A stretch of DNA of 64,000 bases from positions 4,588,001 to 4,652,000 of the forward strand of contig NZ_CP162102.1 of assembly GCF_042466665.1 (NCBI RefSeq). Reading direction: 5' to 3'. The stretch comes from Peterkaempfera podocarpi. Its GTDB lineage: Bacteria; Actinomycetota; Actinomycetes; Streptomycetales; Streptomycetaceae. Made by a program: the position numbers and the translations under genes. The notes beneath the pieces were generated by a model. That model had not been told where the DNA came from, made no database searches, and was given only the letters and a program-made list of their open reading frames with translations. Positions 1 through 9,208 of the stretch are shown piece by piece (position 1 is the stretch's first letter; every line of letters begins with the position of its first letter).

Positions 1-834
1 GCCCAGCAGCATGCCGCCGGCCATGGCGCCGATGTTGTAGACCACGGCCACCGCGATCGCGGTGTGCGGGGAGAAGCCCAGGCCCTTCTTGAGGAAGGTG
101 GGGTAGACGTCCTGGGTGCCGTGGGACATCCAGTTGAAGGCGGTCATCAGGGCCACCAGGTAGCAGAACCGCCGCAGTACCGCGGGGTTGCGGAACACCT
201 GGCGCGCCGGGGTGCGGCCCTGCCGTACGGCGCTGGTCCACACCTCGCTCTCGGCGACCCTGCTGCGTACCCAGAGGGCCACCAGGGCGGGCAGCAGGCT
301 GAAGGCGAAGAGTCCGCGCCAGCCGAAGACCGGCTCGATCACCAGGAAGGCGACGGCGGCGAGCAGATAGCCCAGGGAGTAGCCGCCCTGCAGCACCCCG
401 GACCAGAAGCCCCGCTTGTCCGGGGGGATCTTCTCCATGGCGAGGGCGGCGCCCAGGCCCCATTCGCCGCCCATGCCGATGCCGTAGAGCAGTCGCAGCA
501 CCAGCAGCACGGTGTAGTCGGGGGCGAAGGCGCAGGCGAAGCCGACCAGGGAGTAGAAGAGGACATCGACCATCAGGGGGAGACGGCGGCCCCGGCGGTC
601 GGCCCAGAGACCGAAGAGGAAGGCACCGACCGGACGCATGGCCAGGGTGGCGGTGGTGAGGAAGGCCATGTCGGTGAGGGAGACCTTGAACTCGTCCGCG
701 ATCTCGCTGTAGACGAGCACCACGAGGAAGTAGTCGAAGGCGTCCATGGCCCACCCGAGATAGGCGGCGACGAAGGCATTGCGCTGGTCCCCGGTGAGCC
801 CCCGGGCCTGGTCAAGCAGCCTGCTCGGCGTCAT
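1..834 (-). CDS. MFS transporter, SHS/NanT-like (3' end outside window)
   Basis: N-terminal 278 codons of a major facilitator permease; the C-terminal half lies beyond base 1. The start is the ATG at 834-832 (MTPSRLLDQ). Visible features are an early membrane helix with the WAMDAFDYF signature, the loop motif DRRGRR between helices 2 and 3, and GIGMGGEWG at the helix 4-5 region, which is typical of the sialate/lactate-type proton symporters. It acts in the cytoplasmic membrane, probably importing an organic acid or sugar acid; the substrate cannot be read from the sequence. No partner gene lies upstream: the next features are tRNA genes on the same strand, separated from it by a terminator hairpin. 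Family assignment is firm, subfamily less so. Confidence 0.85.
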   Translation of the reverse strand, partial: MTPSRLLDQARGLTGDQRNAFVAAYLGWAMDAFDYFLVVLVYSEIADEFKVSLTDMAFLTTATLAMRPVGAFLFGLWADRRGRRLPLMVDVLFYSLVGFACAFAPDYTVLLVLRLLYGIGMGGEWGLGAALAMEKIPPDKRGFWSGVLQGGYSLGYLLAAVAFLVIEPVFGWRGLFAFSLLPALVALWVRSRVAESEVWTSAVRQGRTPARQVFRNPAVLRRFCYLVALMTAFNWMSHGTQDVYPTFLKKGLGFSPHTAIAVAVVYNIGAMAGGMLLG

Positions 835-872
835 GCAGGGGGTTCTGCCCGTCTGACGCGTACATGAAAACG

Positions 873-904
873 CCGGAGGCCCACTCTTTCGAGTGGGCCT
901 CCGG
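873..904 (-). terminator. tRNA-Gly terminator
   Basis: Perfect 13-bp stem (873-885 with 892-904) around a 6-nt loop, followed on the minus strand by a short T run (CGTTTTC). It lies just downstream of the minus-strand tRNA-Gly pair and ahead of the MFS gene. Confidence 0.7.
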
Positions 905-907
905 ATC

Positions 908-983
908 TGGAGCGGACGACGAGATTCGAACTCGCGACCCTCACCTTGGCAAGGTGATGCTCTACCAACTGAGCCACGTCCGC
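908..983 (-). tRNA. tRNA-Gly(GCC), CCA encoded
   Basis: Cloverleaf with acceptor GCGGACG pairing CGTCCGC, discriminator U, anticodon loop TTGCCAA giving anticodon GCC, and T-loop TTCGAAT. The mature part is 911-983. The three bases after it on the minus strand (908-910) read CCA, so the tail is genome-encoded here, unlike in the other tRNAs of this window. It is the second of two nearly identical tandem copies. Confidence 0.95.
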
Positions 984-1038
984 ATGATCTTTATGGTATC
1001 ACCCCTGGTGAGAGGGGCAATGCATTTGTCCTGCTACG

Positions 1039-1111
1039 AGCGGACGACGAGATTCGAACTCGCGACCCTCACCTTGGCAAGGTGATGCTCTACCAACTGA
1101 GCCACGTCCGC
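1039..1111 (-). tRNA. tRNA-Gly(GCC), no encoded CCA
   Basis: The same mature sequence as the copy at 911-983, with anticodon GCC. The bases after the discriminator do not read CCA, so the tail must be added. It is the upstream member of a two-gene tRNA-Gly unit transcribed leftward; a TAGAGT element near 1167-1172 on the minus strand could be its -10 box. Confidence 0.95.
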
Positions 1112-1255
1112 CTGGCACCTTTGGTGCCTGCCGCCACCACCCTGCCGGGCCGTGGCGACGAGAAGTACTCTACCCCATCCGCCGGGGTGGTCGGGGCGAC
1201 CCGTGCGGCGCGACCGGCGCAAGGCCGGCCGCACCGCCCGAACGGGCCAGCGGGC

Positions 1256-1573
1256 TCAGCTGGCCTCGGCGAACTTCTCGTACACATGCTTGGGGATCCG
1301 ACCCCGAGCCGGCAGGTCCATTCCGTGCGACTGGGCCCAGGCGCGCACCGCGGCCGGGTCCGGTGCGAGCGCGGTGCGCCGGAACGACTTGCCGGAACGG
1401 CTCTGCCGACGGCCGGCCGTCACATACGGCGCGAGGACCTCCCGAAGCTTCTCGGCGTTGTCGGTCGACAGGTCGATCTCGTACGACTTGCCATCGATGC
1501 CGAAGTGGACGGTTTCCTCCGCCGCACCGCCATCCAGGTCGTCGGAGAGCGTGACCACTACACGCTGTGCCAT
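1256..1573 (-). CDS. lsr2: Lsr2-type nucleoid-associated protein
   Basis: 105-residue protein, the usual length for Lsr2. It begins MAQRVVVTLSDDLDGG, the conserved N-terminal oligomerisation segment. The C-terminal part carries the AT-hook-like DNA-binding segment ending in the RGRIPKHVYEKF region, where the RGR inserts into the minor groove of AT-rich DNA. In actinobacteria Lsr2 silences AT-rich, often horizontally acquired genes. The start at 1573-1571 is supported by a GAGAGGA ribosome site about 9 bases upstream. A long AT-richer region (1710-1775) upstream separates it from the divergent purS. Many streptomycetes have two Lsr2 paralogues; which one this is cannot be told from sequence alone. 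Confidence 0.93.
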   Translation of the reverse strand: MAQRVVVTLSDDLDGGAAEETVHFGIDGKSYEIDLSTDNAEKLREVLAPYVTAGRRQSRSGKSFRRTALAPDPAAVRAWAQSHGMDLPARGRIPKHVYEKFAEAS

Positions 1574-2091
1574 GGGTGTCAATCCTCTCGGGCAATGCGG
1601 CCGCCGACGGCGGCCCGGGAGGGCGCCGAGCGACCCGGTGTGCACCGATTGCCGCGCGGCCCGTCGGAAGGGTGCGACGATCCGCAGGGTGTGAACCACC
1701 TGCCGCAACCGGTGTCCTTATTCTGCACCAAAACCACGGGAGAATTAAAGCCTCTACTTTTTGCTGACGGATTATCCGGGCCGGTTCCGTGACCCACCGG
1801 ATACCGGGCCGATACCGACGGCCGATACCGCGGCTGATACCGGCGGCCGATCTGCCCGGAGTGCCGGTAATGACGGCGTTCCAGATCGTCTTCACCGATC
1901 GGATGGCGGTAGGGGTGAAACCGGCGAAAGAGGTGAATTTCGTGGGATGCGCCAGCGCTCGGCCGACGGTGTGCGCCAGACGGGTAAGGGGTGCTGGTCT
2001 ACGCGCGTCGCAGCGTCCCGGGCCGCCGAGTGCCCCGAAAGGCCGGTTATTCTGGGGTTCCCGCCCACACGCACCAACATCGGGAGTGCCA
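1574..2091. other. lsr2/purS divergent intergenic region
   Basis: 518 bases without a convincing gene. The segment 1711-1772 is unusually AT-rich for this genome and probably holds the lsr2 promoter. Further right there is a run of four GATACC words (see the repeat entry). The purS promoter should lie before 2082, where a GGGAG ribosome site begins. Confidence 0.6.
1800..1841. repeat. iterated GATACC repeat
   Basis: GATACC occurs at 1800, 1811, 1824 and 1836, spaced 11-13 bases, in the loose unit GATACCGNCGGCC, and ends in a related GATCTG. About one helical turn separates the copies, which is the geometry of an iteron-like protein-binding site. No known binding protein is identified. Confidence 0.45.
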
Positions 2092-2346
2092 GTGGCACGC
2101 GTCGTCGTCGACGTCATGCTCAAGCCGGAGATCCTCGACCCCCAGGGCCAGGCGGTGCAGCGTGCACTGCCGCGTCTGGGATTTGCCGGGATCTCCGACG
2201 TCCGCCAGGGAAAGCGCTTCGAACTCGAGCTGGACGGTCCGGCCGACGAGGCCACCCTTGCCCGTATCCGGGAAGCGGCTGAGACCTTCCTCGCCAACAC
2301 CGTGATCGAGGACTTCACCGTGCGAGTCGAGGAGGAGGCAAAGTGA
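2092..2346 (+). CDS. purS: PurS, FGAM synthase small subunit
   Basis: 84-residue PurS, which together with PurQ and PurL forms the three-part formylglycinamidine ribonucleotide synthase of purine synthesis. It begins with a GTG at 2092 (VARVVVDVMLKPEILDPQG), a typical PurS opening, and the start is supported by GGGAG at 2082-2086. The signature GQAVQRALPRLGF and the C-terminal VIEDFTVRVEE are present. Its stop codon overlaps the purQ start (GTGA, 2343-2346), indicating translational coupling. The protein bridges PurL and PurQ for ammonia channelling in the family. Confidence 0.97.
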   Translation: MARVVVDVMLKPEILDPQGQAVQRALPRLGFAGISDVRQGKRFELELDGPADEATLARIREAAETFLANTVIEDFTVRVEEEAK

Positions 2347-3020
2347 CCGTCCGCGTCGGCGTCGTCACTTTCCCCGGTTCGCTCGACGACCGCGACGCCC
2401 AGCGCGCGGTCCGCCTGGCCGGCGCCGAGCCGGTCGCTCTCTGGCACCGCGACAAGGAACTCCACCAGGTGGATGCCGTCGTGCTGCCCGGTGGCTTCTC
2501 CTACGGCGACTACCTGCGCTGCGGAGCCATCTCCCGGTTCTCGCCGGTGATGGACACCGTCATCGCGGAGGCCAGGGCCGGGATGCCGGTGCTCGGCGTC
2601 TGCAACGGCTTCCAGGTGCTCTGCGAATCGCATCTGCTGCCCGGTGCGCTCACCCGCAACGACAGCCTGCACTTCGTCTGCCGCGACCAGAAGCTGCGCA
2701 TCGAGAACGCCGGCACCGCGTGGACCTCCGACTATGCGCAGGGCCAGGAGATCACCGTCCCGCTGAAGAACGGCGAGGGCCGTTTTGTCGCGGACGAGCA
2801 CACCCTGGACGCCCTGGAGGCCGAGGGCCGCGTCGTCGCGCGCTACCTGGACGTCAACCCCAATGGCTCGTACCGGGACATCGCCGGCATCTCCAACGCG
2901 GCCGGCAATGTGGTCGGCCTGATGCCGCACCCCGAGCACGCCGTGGAACCGCTCACCGGCCCCGGCACCGAGGGTCTCGGGTTCTTCACCTCGATCCTGA
3001 GGAAGCTGGTCAACGCCTGA
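2343..3020 (+). CDS. purQ: PurQ, FGAM synthase glutaminase subunit
   Basis: 225-residue class I glutamine amidotransferase subunit that releases ammonia from glutamine for PurL. The nucleophile elbow GVCNGFQ places the catalytic cysteine at residue 87; the His/Glu pair is in MPHPEHA (H196, E198). Start is GTG at 2343, overlapping the purS stop by four bases. The end overlaps the purL start (TGATG at 3018-3022), so purS-purQ-purL form one coupled operon. Length and motifs are intact. Confidence 0.98.
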   Translation: MTVRVGVVTFPGSLDDRDAQRAVRLAGAEPVALWHRDKELHQVDAVVLPGGFSYGDYLRCGAISRFSPVMDTVIAEARAGMPVLGVCNGFQVLCESHLLPGALTRNDSLHFVCRDQKLRIENAGTAWTSDYAQGQEITVPLKNGEGRFVADEHTLDALEAEGRVVARYLDVNPNGSYRDIAGISNAAGNVVGLMPHPEHAVEPLTGPGTEGLGFFTSILRKLVNA

Positions 3021-5284
3021 TGTCGCAGAAGCACCTCGACACCGTCTCGCACGCCGCCGAGACCCCCGACGCAGAGCAGCCCTGGGCGGAGCTCGGCCTC
3101 AAGCAGGACGAGTACCAGCGCATCCGGGACATCCTCGGCCGCCGCCCCACCGGCGCCGAGCTGGCGATGTACTCCGTCATGTGGTCCGAGCACTGCTCCT
3201 ACAAGTCGAGCAAGGTCCACCTCAAGCAGTTCGGCGAGAAGGCTCCCGCCTCCGACGCCATGCTGGTCGGCATCGGTGAGAACGCCGGCGTCGTGGACGT
3301 GGGCCAGGGGTATGCGGTCACCTTCAAGGTGGAGTCGCACAACCACCCCTCCTACATCGAGCCCTACCAGGGCGCCGCCACCGGGATCGGCGGCATCGTC
3401 CGCGACATCCTGGCCATGGGCGCCCGCCCGGTCGCGGTGATGGACCCGCTGCGGTTCGGCGCTGCCGACCACCCCGACACCAAGCGGGTGCTGCCCGGTG
3501 TGGTCGCGGGCATCGGCGGCTACGGCAACTGCCTGGGTCTGCCCAACATCGGCGGGGAGATCGTCTTCGACCCCTGCTACCAGGGCAACCCGCTGGTCAA
3601 CGCCCTGTGCGTGGGCGTGATGAAGCACGAGGACATCCACCTCGCCAAGGCGTCCGGTGCCGGCAACCAGGTGATCCTCTACGGCGCCCGCACCGGCGGC
3701 GACGGCATCGGTGGCGTCTCCGTGCTGGCCTCCGAGACCTTCTCCGACAGCGGCCCGGCCAAGCGCCCCGCCGTGCAGGTCGGCGACCCCTTCCAGGAGA
3801 AGCTGCTCATCGAGTGCACCCTGGAGGTCTTCGCCGAGAAGCTGGTCGTCGGCATCCAGGACCTCGGCGGCGCCGGCCTCTCCTGCGCCACCAGCGAGCT
3901 GGCCTCGGCCGGCTCCGGCGGGATGCGGGTCGAGCTGGACCGCGTGCCGCTGCGTGATGCGACGCTCTCGCCTGAGGAGATCCTCATGAGTGAGTCGCAG
4001 GAGCGCATGTGCGCCATCGTCGAGCCGGGCAAGGTCGACCGCTTCCTGGAGATCTGCGAGAAGTGGGATGTCATCGCCACCGTGATCGGCGAGGTCACCG
4101 ACGGCGAGCGGCTGGAGATCTTCTGGCACGGCGAGCAGGTGGTGGACGTACCGCCGCGCACCGTCGCGCATGAGGGTCCGACCTATGAGCGCCCGTACGC
4201 CCGCCCCGACTGGCAGGACGAGCTGCAGGCCGACGCCCCCACCGCCGAGCGCCTCAAGCGCCCGGTGAGCGGCGACGAGCTCAAGGCCGCACTGCTGACG
4301 CTGGCCGCGCACCCCAACCAGGCCGACAAGTCCTGGGTCACCTCGCAGTACGACCGCTATGTGCTCGGTAACACCGTCCTCGCCCAGCCCGAGGACTCCG
4401 GCATGATCCGCATCGACGAGGAGACCGACCTCGGCGTGGCGATCGCCACCGACGGCAACGGCCGCTACGCCAAGCTGGACCCGTACACCGGTGCCCAGCT
4501 GGCGCTGGCCGAGGCGTACCGCAATGTCGCCGCCACGGGCGCCAAGCCGCTCGCCGTCACCGACTGCCTCAACTTCGGCTCGCCCGAGGACCCGGCCGTC
4601 ATGTGGCAGTTCGCCGAGGCCTGCCGCGGTCTGGCCGACGCCTGTCTGGTGCTGGGCACCCCGGTCACCGGCGGCAATGTCTCCCTCTACAACCAGACGG
4701 GCGACACCGCCATCCACCCCACGCCGGTGGTGGGCGTGCTCGGCGTCATCGACGACGTCAACCGGCGCACGCCGATGGCCTTCGCGGAGGAGGGGCAGCT
4801 GATCTACCTCCTCGGTGACACCGAGGACGAGCTCGGCGGCTCCGCCTGGGCGCAGGTCGCCCACGACCACCTCGGCGGGCTGCCGCCCAAGGTGGACCTG
4901 GAGCGCGAGCGGCTGCTGGCCGAGATCCTGATCGCCGCCTCCCGGGACGGCATGATCGACGCGGCGCACGACCTCTCCGACGGCGGCCTGGTGCAGGCCC
5001 TGGTGGAGAGCTGCCTCAAGGGTGGACGCGGCGCCCGCATCGTGGTGCCCCAGGGAACCGACCCGTTTGTGCTGCTCTTCTCCGAGTCGGCGGGCCGGGC
5101 GATCGTCGCCGTCCCGCGCAGTGAAGAACTGCGTTTCACCGACATGTGCGGCGCCCGGGGTCTGCCCGCCGCCCGCATCGGCGTGGTGGACGGGGAGTCG
5201 ATCGAGGTCCAGGGCCACTTCGCGGTGACGCTGGACGAGCTGCGCACCGCACATCTGGGGACCTTCCCGGCGCTGCTGGCCTGA
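3020..5284 (+). CDS. purL: PurL, FGAM synthase large subunit
   Basis: 754-residue small-type PurL that performs the ATP-dependent amidation of FGAR in purine synthesis. It begins at ATG 3020, overlapping the purQ stop by one base. The conserved SEHCSYKSSK segment carries the active-site histidine (residue 58), and the ATP/phosphate-binding ESHNHPSYIEPYQGAATGIGG region and the second-half VTGGNVSLYNQ segment follow as in the AIRS/PurL fold. No frameshift or truncation is seen. A 14-bp terminator hairpin follows 40 bases after the stop, closing the operon. Confidence 0.98.
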   Translation: MSQKHLDTVSHAAETPDAEQPWAELGLKQDEYQRIRDILGRRPTGAELAMYSVMWSEHCSYKSSKVHLKQFGEKAPASDAMLVGIGENAGVVDVGQGYAVTFKVESHNHPSYIEPYQGAATGIGGIVRDILAMGARPVAVMDPLRFGAADHPDTKRVLPGVVAGIGGYGNCLGLPNIGGEIVFDPCYQGNPLVNALCVGVMKHEDIHLAKASGAGNQVILYGARTGGDGIGGVSVLASETFSDSGPAKRPAVQVGDPFQEKLLIECTLEVFAEKLVVGIQDLGGAGLSCATSELASAGSGGMRVELDRVPLRDATLSPEEILMSESQERMCAIVEPGKVDRFLEICEKWDVIATVIGEVTDGERLEIFWHGEQVVDVPPRTVAHEGPTYERPYARPDWQDELQADAPTAERLKRPVSGDELKAALLTLAAHPNQADKSWVTSQYDRYVLGNTVLAQPEDSGMIRIDEETDLGVAIATDGNGRYAKLDPYTGAQLALAEAYRNVAATGAKPLAVTDCLNFGSPEDPAVMWQFAEACRGLADACLVLGTPVTGGNVSLYNQTGDTAIHPTPVVGVLGVIDDVNRRTPMAFAEEGQLIYLLGDTEDELGGSAWAQVAHDHLGGLPPKVDLERERLLAEILIAASRDGMIDAAHDLSDGGLVQALVESCLKGGRGARIVVPQGTDPFVLLFSESAGRAIVAVPRSEELRFTDMCGARGLPAARIGVVDGESIEVQGHFAVTLDELRTAHLGTFPALLA

Positions 5285-5323
5285 GTCCGCCGGGCCGGCG
5301 GCCCCGTGATCCGCCGCCGTCGA

Positions 5324-5355
5324 GTGCCCCCGGGCGGTTCGCCGCCCGGGGGCAC
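5324..5355. terminator. purSQL operon terminator
   Basis: Perfect 14-bp GC stem (5324-5337 with 5342-5355) closed by a UUCG tetraloop, 40 bases past the purL stop. No T run follows, as is common in streptomycetes. Confidence 0.75.
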
Positions 5356-5576
5356 CGTGCTGCCGTCCCCCTGGATGACGTGCTCTCCCCGGCTCTGCCG
5401 CAGGCGTACGGCGGGACCCGGAGGCTGCGCGCTCGCCGGACCGTGGGCGTGTCGTGGCAGGCGTGTCGTGGCAGTGGGTGCCCGGCACCGGAGCGGTGGC
5501 GGAGCCGTCGCGGCCGGTGGCAGTTCCTCCCCCGGCCGCGGCTCGCGGCGTCCGCCGTGCTGGCTACGCTCGGCGT

Positions 5577-6458
5577 ATGCCGCAGCCGCGTACCGCCAAG
5601 GCCACCCGCCGCCCCCGCCGCTACGACCCCGCGAAGGTCCGGGAGGCCCTGATCGCGCAGACGGAGGCGATCCGCGAAGCTGTCCACAGCCTGTGTGCAC
5701 ACCCGGAGGCGGAGACGCTGCTGGCGGCGCCCACCCGGCTGGGGGAGTGGGCCGTCGCCGATCTGGTGGTCCATCTGACCTGGGTCATGGGCTGGGCCCC
5801 GGCTCATCTCCACGATCCGGTGCCGGAGGGCGAGCCGTTGACGCTGACCGGCTGGGCGTCGGCCACCCGGACCGCCGCCGCCGGGATCGACGAGGCGGCC
5901 CGGCAGCGGCCCGCCGAGTCGCCGGCCGGACTGGCCGAGCGCTTCGACCGGGCCTGGGAGGCGCTGCACCGGATGCTGGCCGGGCCCGAGGCTGTGGATC
6001 CGCAGCGCCGGGTCGTGGTGCGGTTCGGAGTGATCGGGCTGGCGGACTTCCTGGTGACCCGGTTGCTGGAGACCGTGGTCCATGCGGACGACCTCGCCGA
6101 CGCGGTGGAGCGCGCCGCCCTTGCACAGGCTGTGGACCGTCCCCTTCCCGGACCCGAAGCATTCCGCCACGACCGGCAGGCGCTGGCGGCCGCGGTCCGG
6201 TTGCTGGCGGACACCCTGGCCGAGGCGGCCCCGGGTGGCGCGGTGGAACTGCGGGTGCCGCCGTACGCGGTGGTGCAGTGCGTCGCGGGCCCTCGGCACA
6301 CCCGGGGCACACCGCCCAACGTGGTGGAGACCGATCCGCTCACCTGGATCCGGCTGGCCACCGGCCGGACCTCCTGGGCCGATGCGGTGGAGGCGGCCGC
6401 GGTCTCGGCGAGCGGGGAGCGCAGCGACCTCTCGGCCGTGCTGCCCGTGATGGGCTGA
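5577..6458 (+). CDS. maleylpyruvate isomerase-like (MDMPI/DinB fold) protein
   Basis: 293-residue protein of the mycothiol-dependent maleylpyruvate isomerase family, often annotated as a sterol-carrier family protein at this locus. The N-terminal helical-bundle domain holds a candidate metal-ligand histidine in DLVVHLTWVMGW and the E-x3-H-x2-D pattern in LLETVVHADDL, both typical of this fold. The C-terminal ~90 residues resemble the SCP2-like domain (TDPLTWIRLATGR). The start is ATG 5577, after which an Arg/Lys-rich tail precedes the domain. A mycothiol-linked detoxification or metal-dependent role is inferred from the family; the actual substrate is unknown. Confidence 0.75.
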   Translation: MPQPRTAKATRRPRRYDPAKVREALIAQTEAIREAVHSLCAHPEAETLLAAPTRLGEWAVADLVVHLTWVMGWAPAHLHDPVPEGEPLTLTGWASATRTAAAGIDEAARQRPAESPAGLAERFDRAWEALHRMLAGPEAVDPQRRVVVRFGVIGLADFLVTRLLETVVHADDLADAVERAALAQAVDRPLPGPEAFRHDRQALAAAVRLLADTLAEAAPGGAVELRVPPYAVVQCVAGPRHTRGTPPNVVETDPLTWIRLATGRTSWADAVEAAAVSASGERSDLSAVLPVMG

Positions 6459-6478
6459 CTCCGGCCCGGCCGTACCCG

Positions 6479-6766
6479 TCATCGGGCGGCCGCCGGGCGC
6501 CGGGCGAGTCGTACGGCGTCCAGCAGCAGGCCGCGGGAAAGGGCGGAGAGGCCGTCCGCGCGGTCGTCGAGCGCTCGGCGGAGCAGTTCCCTCACCCGGT
6601 CCGCCTCGGCCGGGCAGAGGGCCGCAGCGGCCCCCAGCGAGGGCTCCAGAAGCGCCTGCCGGGTCTGCTCGGCCACCTCCTCCACGGCGTGCGCCGCGGC
6701 GGCCCAGACCTGATGCGGAGCGGCCCGGCCGCCGTGCCGTCCCGGGTGCCTGCTGCCGCCGCTCAC
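6479..6766 (-). CDS. hypothetical small helical protein
   Basis: 95 residues read from a GTG at 6766 that overlaps the stop of the upstream gene by four bases (GTGA), with an AGGAG ribosome site about 11 bases upstream. The sequence is Ala/Leu/Arg-rich and predicted helical (AAAAHAVEEVAEQTRQALLE; ALDDRADGLSALSRGLLL). No family is recognised. It forms a coupled pair with the gene at 6763-7227, convergent with the MDMPI-like gene and on the opposite strand from purF. Coding is supported by the overlap geometry and codon bias, not by recognised homology. Confidence 0.5.
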   Translation of the reverse strand: MSGGSRHPGRHGGRAAPHQVWAAAAHAVEEVAEQTRQALLEPSLGAAAALCPAEADRVRELLRRALDDRADGLSALSRGLLLDAVRLARRPAAAR

Positions 6767-7227
6767 CCGGCCGCTCCTGGCACTCCGGCCCTCCTGCACG
6801 GTCGCGACGGGCGCCCGAGCGGGAGCCGGGCGAGTGCGGCCCGGTGGGCGAGCACGGACTCCAGCCGGTGGGCGCAGGCCTCGGCGGCGGCGGAGGCGTG
6901 GTGCAGGCGCTCGGCGGCCGCCGGGGCCGCCCGGGCCCGGCGGCGCAGGCGCCGTCGGAGCTCTGCACCCGGATCCGGACATGCGGGAGAAGCCGGGCCG
7001 GTGCGGCACTGGTGGAGGGTGTCCGCGGCGTGGCGCAGGCCGGCCGCGCAGTCGTCCGTCTCCTCGGCGAGCAGCCGCAGCCGGACGGCGAGCAGGCGAA
7101 GGGCATGCACCGTGTCGGCGTCAGGTGTCGGTGCGGCCGACGTCCCTGCCGCTCCCGGGCACTCCGGCCGCACCCCGACGGCAGCCTCGGTCGTGGCGGT
7201 CGCCCGTGTGGTCGGTGTCCCCACCAT
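6763..7227 (-). CDS. hypothetical helical protein
   Basis: 154 residues starting at ATG 7227 (MVGTPTTRATATTEAAVG). The first 35 residues are Thr/Ala/Pro-rich and probably disordered; the rest is Ala/Leu/Arg-rich with repeated helical heptads (ALRLLAVRLRLLAEETDDCAA; LHHASAAAEACAHRLESVLA). It has no signal peptide or membrane segment. Its stop overlaps the start of the following small gene, so the two are probably made together. No recognised family; a role in purine metabolism is not implied, since it is transcribed away from purF. Confidence 0.5.
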   Translation of the reverse strand: MVGTPTTRATATTEAAVGVRPECPGAAGTSAAPTPDADTVHALRLLAVRLRLLAEETDDCAAGLRHAADTLHQCRTGPASPACPDPGAELRRRLRRRARAAPAAAERLHHASAAAEACAHRLESVLAHRAALARLPLGRPSRPCRRAGVPGAAG

Positions 7228-7514
7228 GGATCCTCCCCCGGTCGTGGTGCGGGGAGATCTGGGCGCCGTGGTGCGCCATCACCCTGCGCACCGGTCAGTC
7301 CGAGGCCACCTTAGGCAGCTGCGACCGCTGCGGGCAGAGGCCGGCGCGCACACCACCCGTACGAGCGACTGCCCAGGTGGTCATGGTGACGACCGCGAGC
7401 TGGGCTCCCCGGTGTGACCAGGGTCATGCCCGACGGAGCCTGCCGATTCGCTGTCTACGCGCGTCAATCACCAGGTCGTCCGTCCCCCGTTCGGCCGGAC
7501 CGCGCGCACTGCCC

Positions 7515-7520
7515 TAGACT
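7515..7520 (+). promoter_or_regulatory. purF -10 element, probable leaderless start
   Basis: TAGACT at 7515-7520 lies seven bases before the purF GTG. A transcript starting at or next to the GTG would be leaderless, which agrees with the absence of a purine-rich ribosome site upstream. Inference from spacing only. Confidence 0.45.
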
Positions 7521-7527
7521 CAAACAC

Positions 7528-9115
7528 GTGCCACGTGGTGACGGACGACTCAACCACGATCTTCTTCCCGGCGAGAAAGGCCCCCAAGACGCCTGCGGCG
7601 TCTTCGGAGTCTGGGCCCCGGGCGAGGAGGTCGCCAAACTCACCTACTTCGGGCTGTACGCCTTGCAGCACCGCGGACAGGAGTCCGCGGGCATCGCAGT
7701 GAGCAACGGCTCCCAGATCCTGGTCTTCAAGGACATGGGACTTGTGTCCCAGGTCTTCGACGAGACCTCCCTCGGTTCCCTCAACGGCCATATCGCCGTG
7801 GGTCACGCCCGCTACTCCACCACCGGTTCCTCGGTGTGGGAGAACGCGCAGCCGACCTTCCGGGCGACCGCAAGCGGTTCACTGGCCCTCGGCCACAACG
7901 GCAACCTGGTGAACACCGCCGAGCTTGCCCGGATGGTCGCCGAGCTGCCGGGCGAGGAGCATGTCTCGCGTTCCGGCCGCGCCGCGGCCACCAACGACAC
8001 CGACCTGGTGACGGCTCTGCTGGCCGGGCATCCGGACCTCTCCATCGAGGAGACGGCCCGCCGGGTGCTGCCGTCCGTCAAGGGCGCCTTCTCGCTGGTC
8101 TTCATGGACGAGCACACCCTCTACGCCGCCCGCGACCCGCAGGGCATCCGCCCGCTGGTGCTGGGCAGGCTGGAGCGCGGGTGGGTGGTCGCCTCCGAGA
8201 CCGCCGCCCTGGACATCGTCGGCGCCAGCTACATCCGCGAGGTGGAGCCCGGCGAGCTGATCGCGGTGGACGAGAACGGCATGCGGGCGTCCCGCTTCGC
8301 CGAGGCCAGGCCCAAGGGCTGCGTCTTCGAGTACGTCTACCTGGCCCGCCCGGACACCACCATCGCCGGCCGCAATGTGCACCTCTCCCGGGTGGAGATG
8401 GGCCGCAGGCTGGCCGCCGAGGCCCCGGCCGAGGCGGACATGGTGATAGCGACCCCGGAGTCCGGCACCCCGGCCGCCATCGGCTACGCCGAGGCCAGCG
8501 GTATCCCCTACGGCTCCGGCCTGGTGAAGAACGCCTATGTGGGCCGCACCTTCATCCAGCCCAGCCAGACCATCCGGCAGCTGGGCATCCGCCTCAAGCT
8601 CAACCCGCTCAAGGAGGTCATCGCCGGGAAGCGGCTGGTGGTCGTGGACGACTCGATCGTCCGCGGCAACACCCAGCGGGCCCTGGTGCGGATGCTCCGC
8701 GAGGCCGGTGCCGCCGAGGTCCACATCCGGATCTCGTCGCCGCCGATCAAGTGGCCCTGCTTCTTCGGCATCGACTTCGCCACCCGGGCGGAGCTGATCG
8801 CCAACGGCCTCACCGTCGAGGAGATCGGCAAGTCGCTGGGGGCGGACTCGCTGGCCTTCATCTCGATAGAGGGCATGGTCGAGGCCACCACCCAGCCCAA
8901 GGACCGGCTCTGCCGGGCCTGCTTCGACGGCGAGTACCCGATGGAGCTGCCCGACCCCGAGCTGCTGGGCAAGCACCTCCTGGAGGCCGAGATCGCCTCC
9001 GGCCGCCGGCAGTCCGCCCCCCGCGGCCCGGGCCGCGGCCCAGCTGACCGATCTGGACGGCGTGCAGACCCTGCTGGGCGGCGGCGGAGCCGCCGACGCA
9101 CTGCGCCGCCCGTAG
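7528..9115 (+). CDS. purF: PurF amidophosphoribosyltransferase, apparent 3' frameshift
   Basis: Catalyses the first committed step of purine synthesis (PRPP plus glutamine to phosphoribosylamine). The start is GTG 7528; a 22-residue propeptide ends before Cys23 in DACGVFGVW, the glutaminase nucleophile after cleavage. The PRPP loop VVVDDSIVRGNT and the cysteine-containing CRACFDGEYPMELPD are intact. In the same frame the reading runs on to 9474, 266 bases into purM, through unlikely Arg-rich sequence. One frame over, the expected tail (AAQLTDLDGVQTLL ... ADALRRP, stop 9113-9115) is present. Dropping one C from the C6 run at 9017-9022 joins the two. The catalytic parts are upstream of the shift, so even the shifted product might be active. 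Confidence 0.93.
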
Positions 9116-9208
9116 CAGCCGCCGACGGGCCCGTACCGACCGTGTACGGGCCCGCGGCCGCCGCATTCCGCACACGCACCACTCCCCCGACCCGAGAGGG
9201 CCGCTCCC

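Noticed and set aside
2843..5488. 881-codon open frame antisense to purL
   Set aside because: Shadow of purL; composition (His/Gly/Val/Asp) is the typical complement of a high-GC coding frame.
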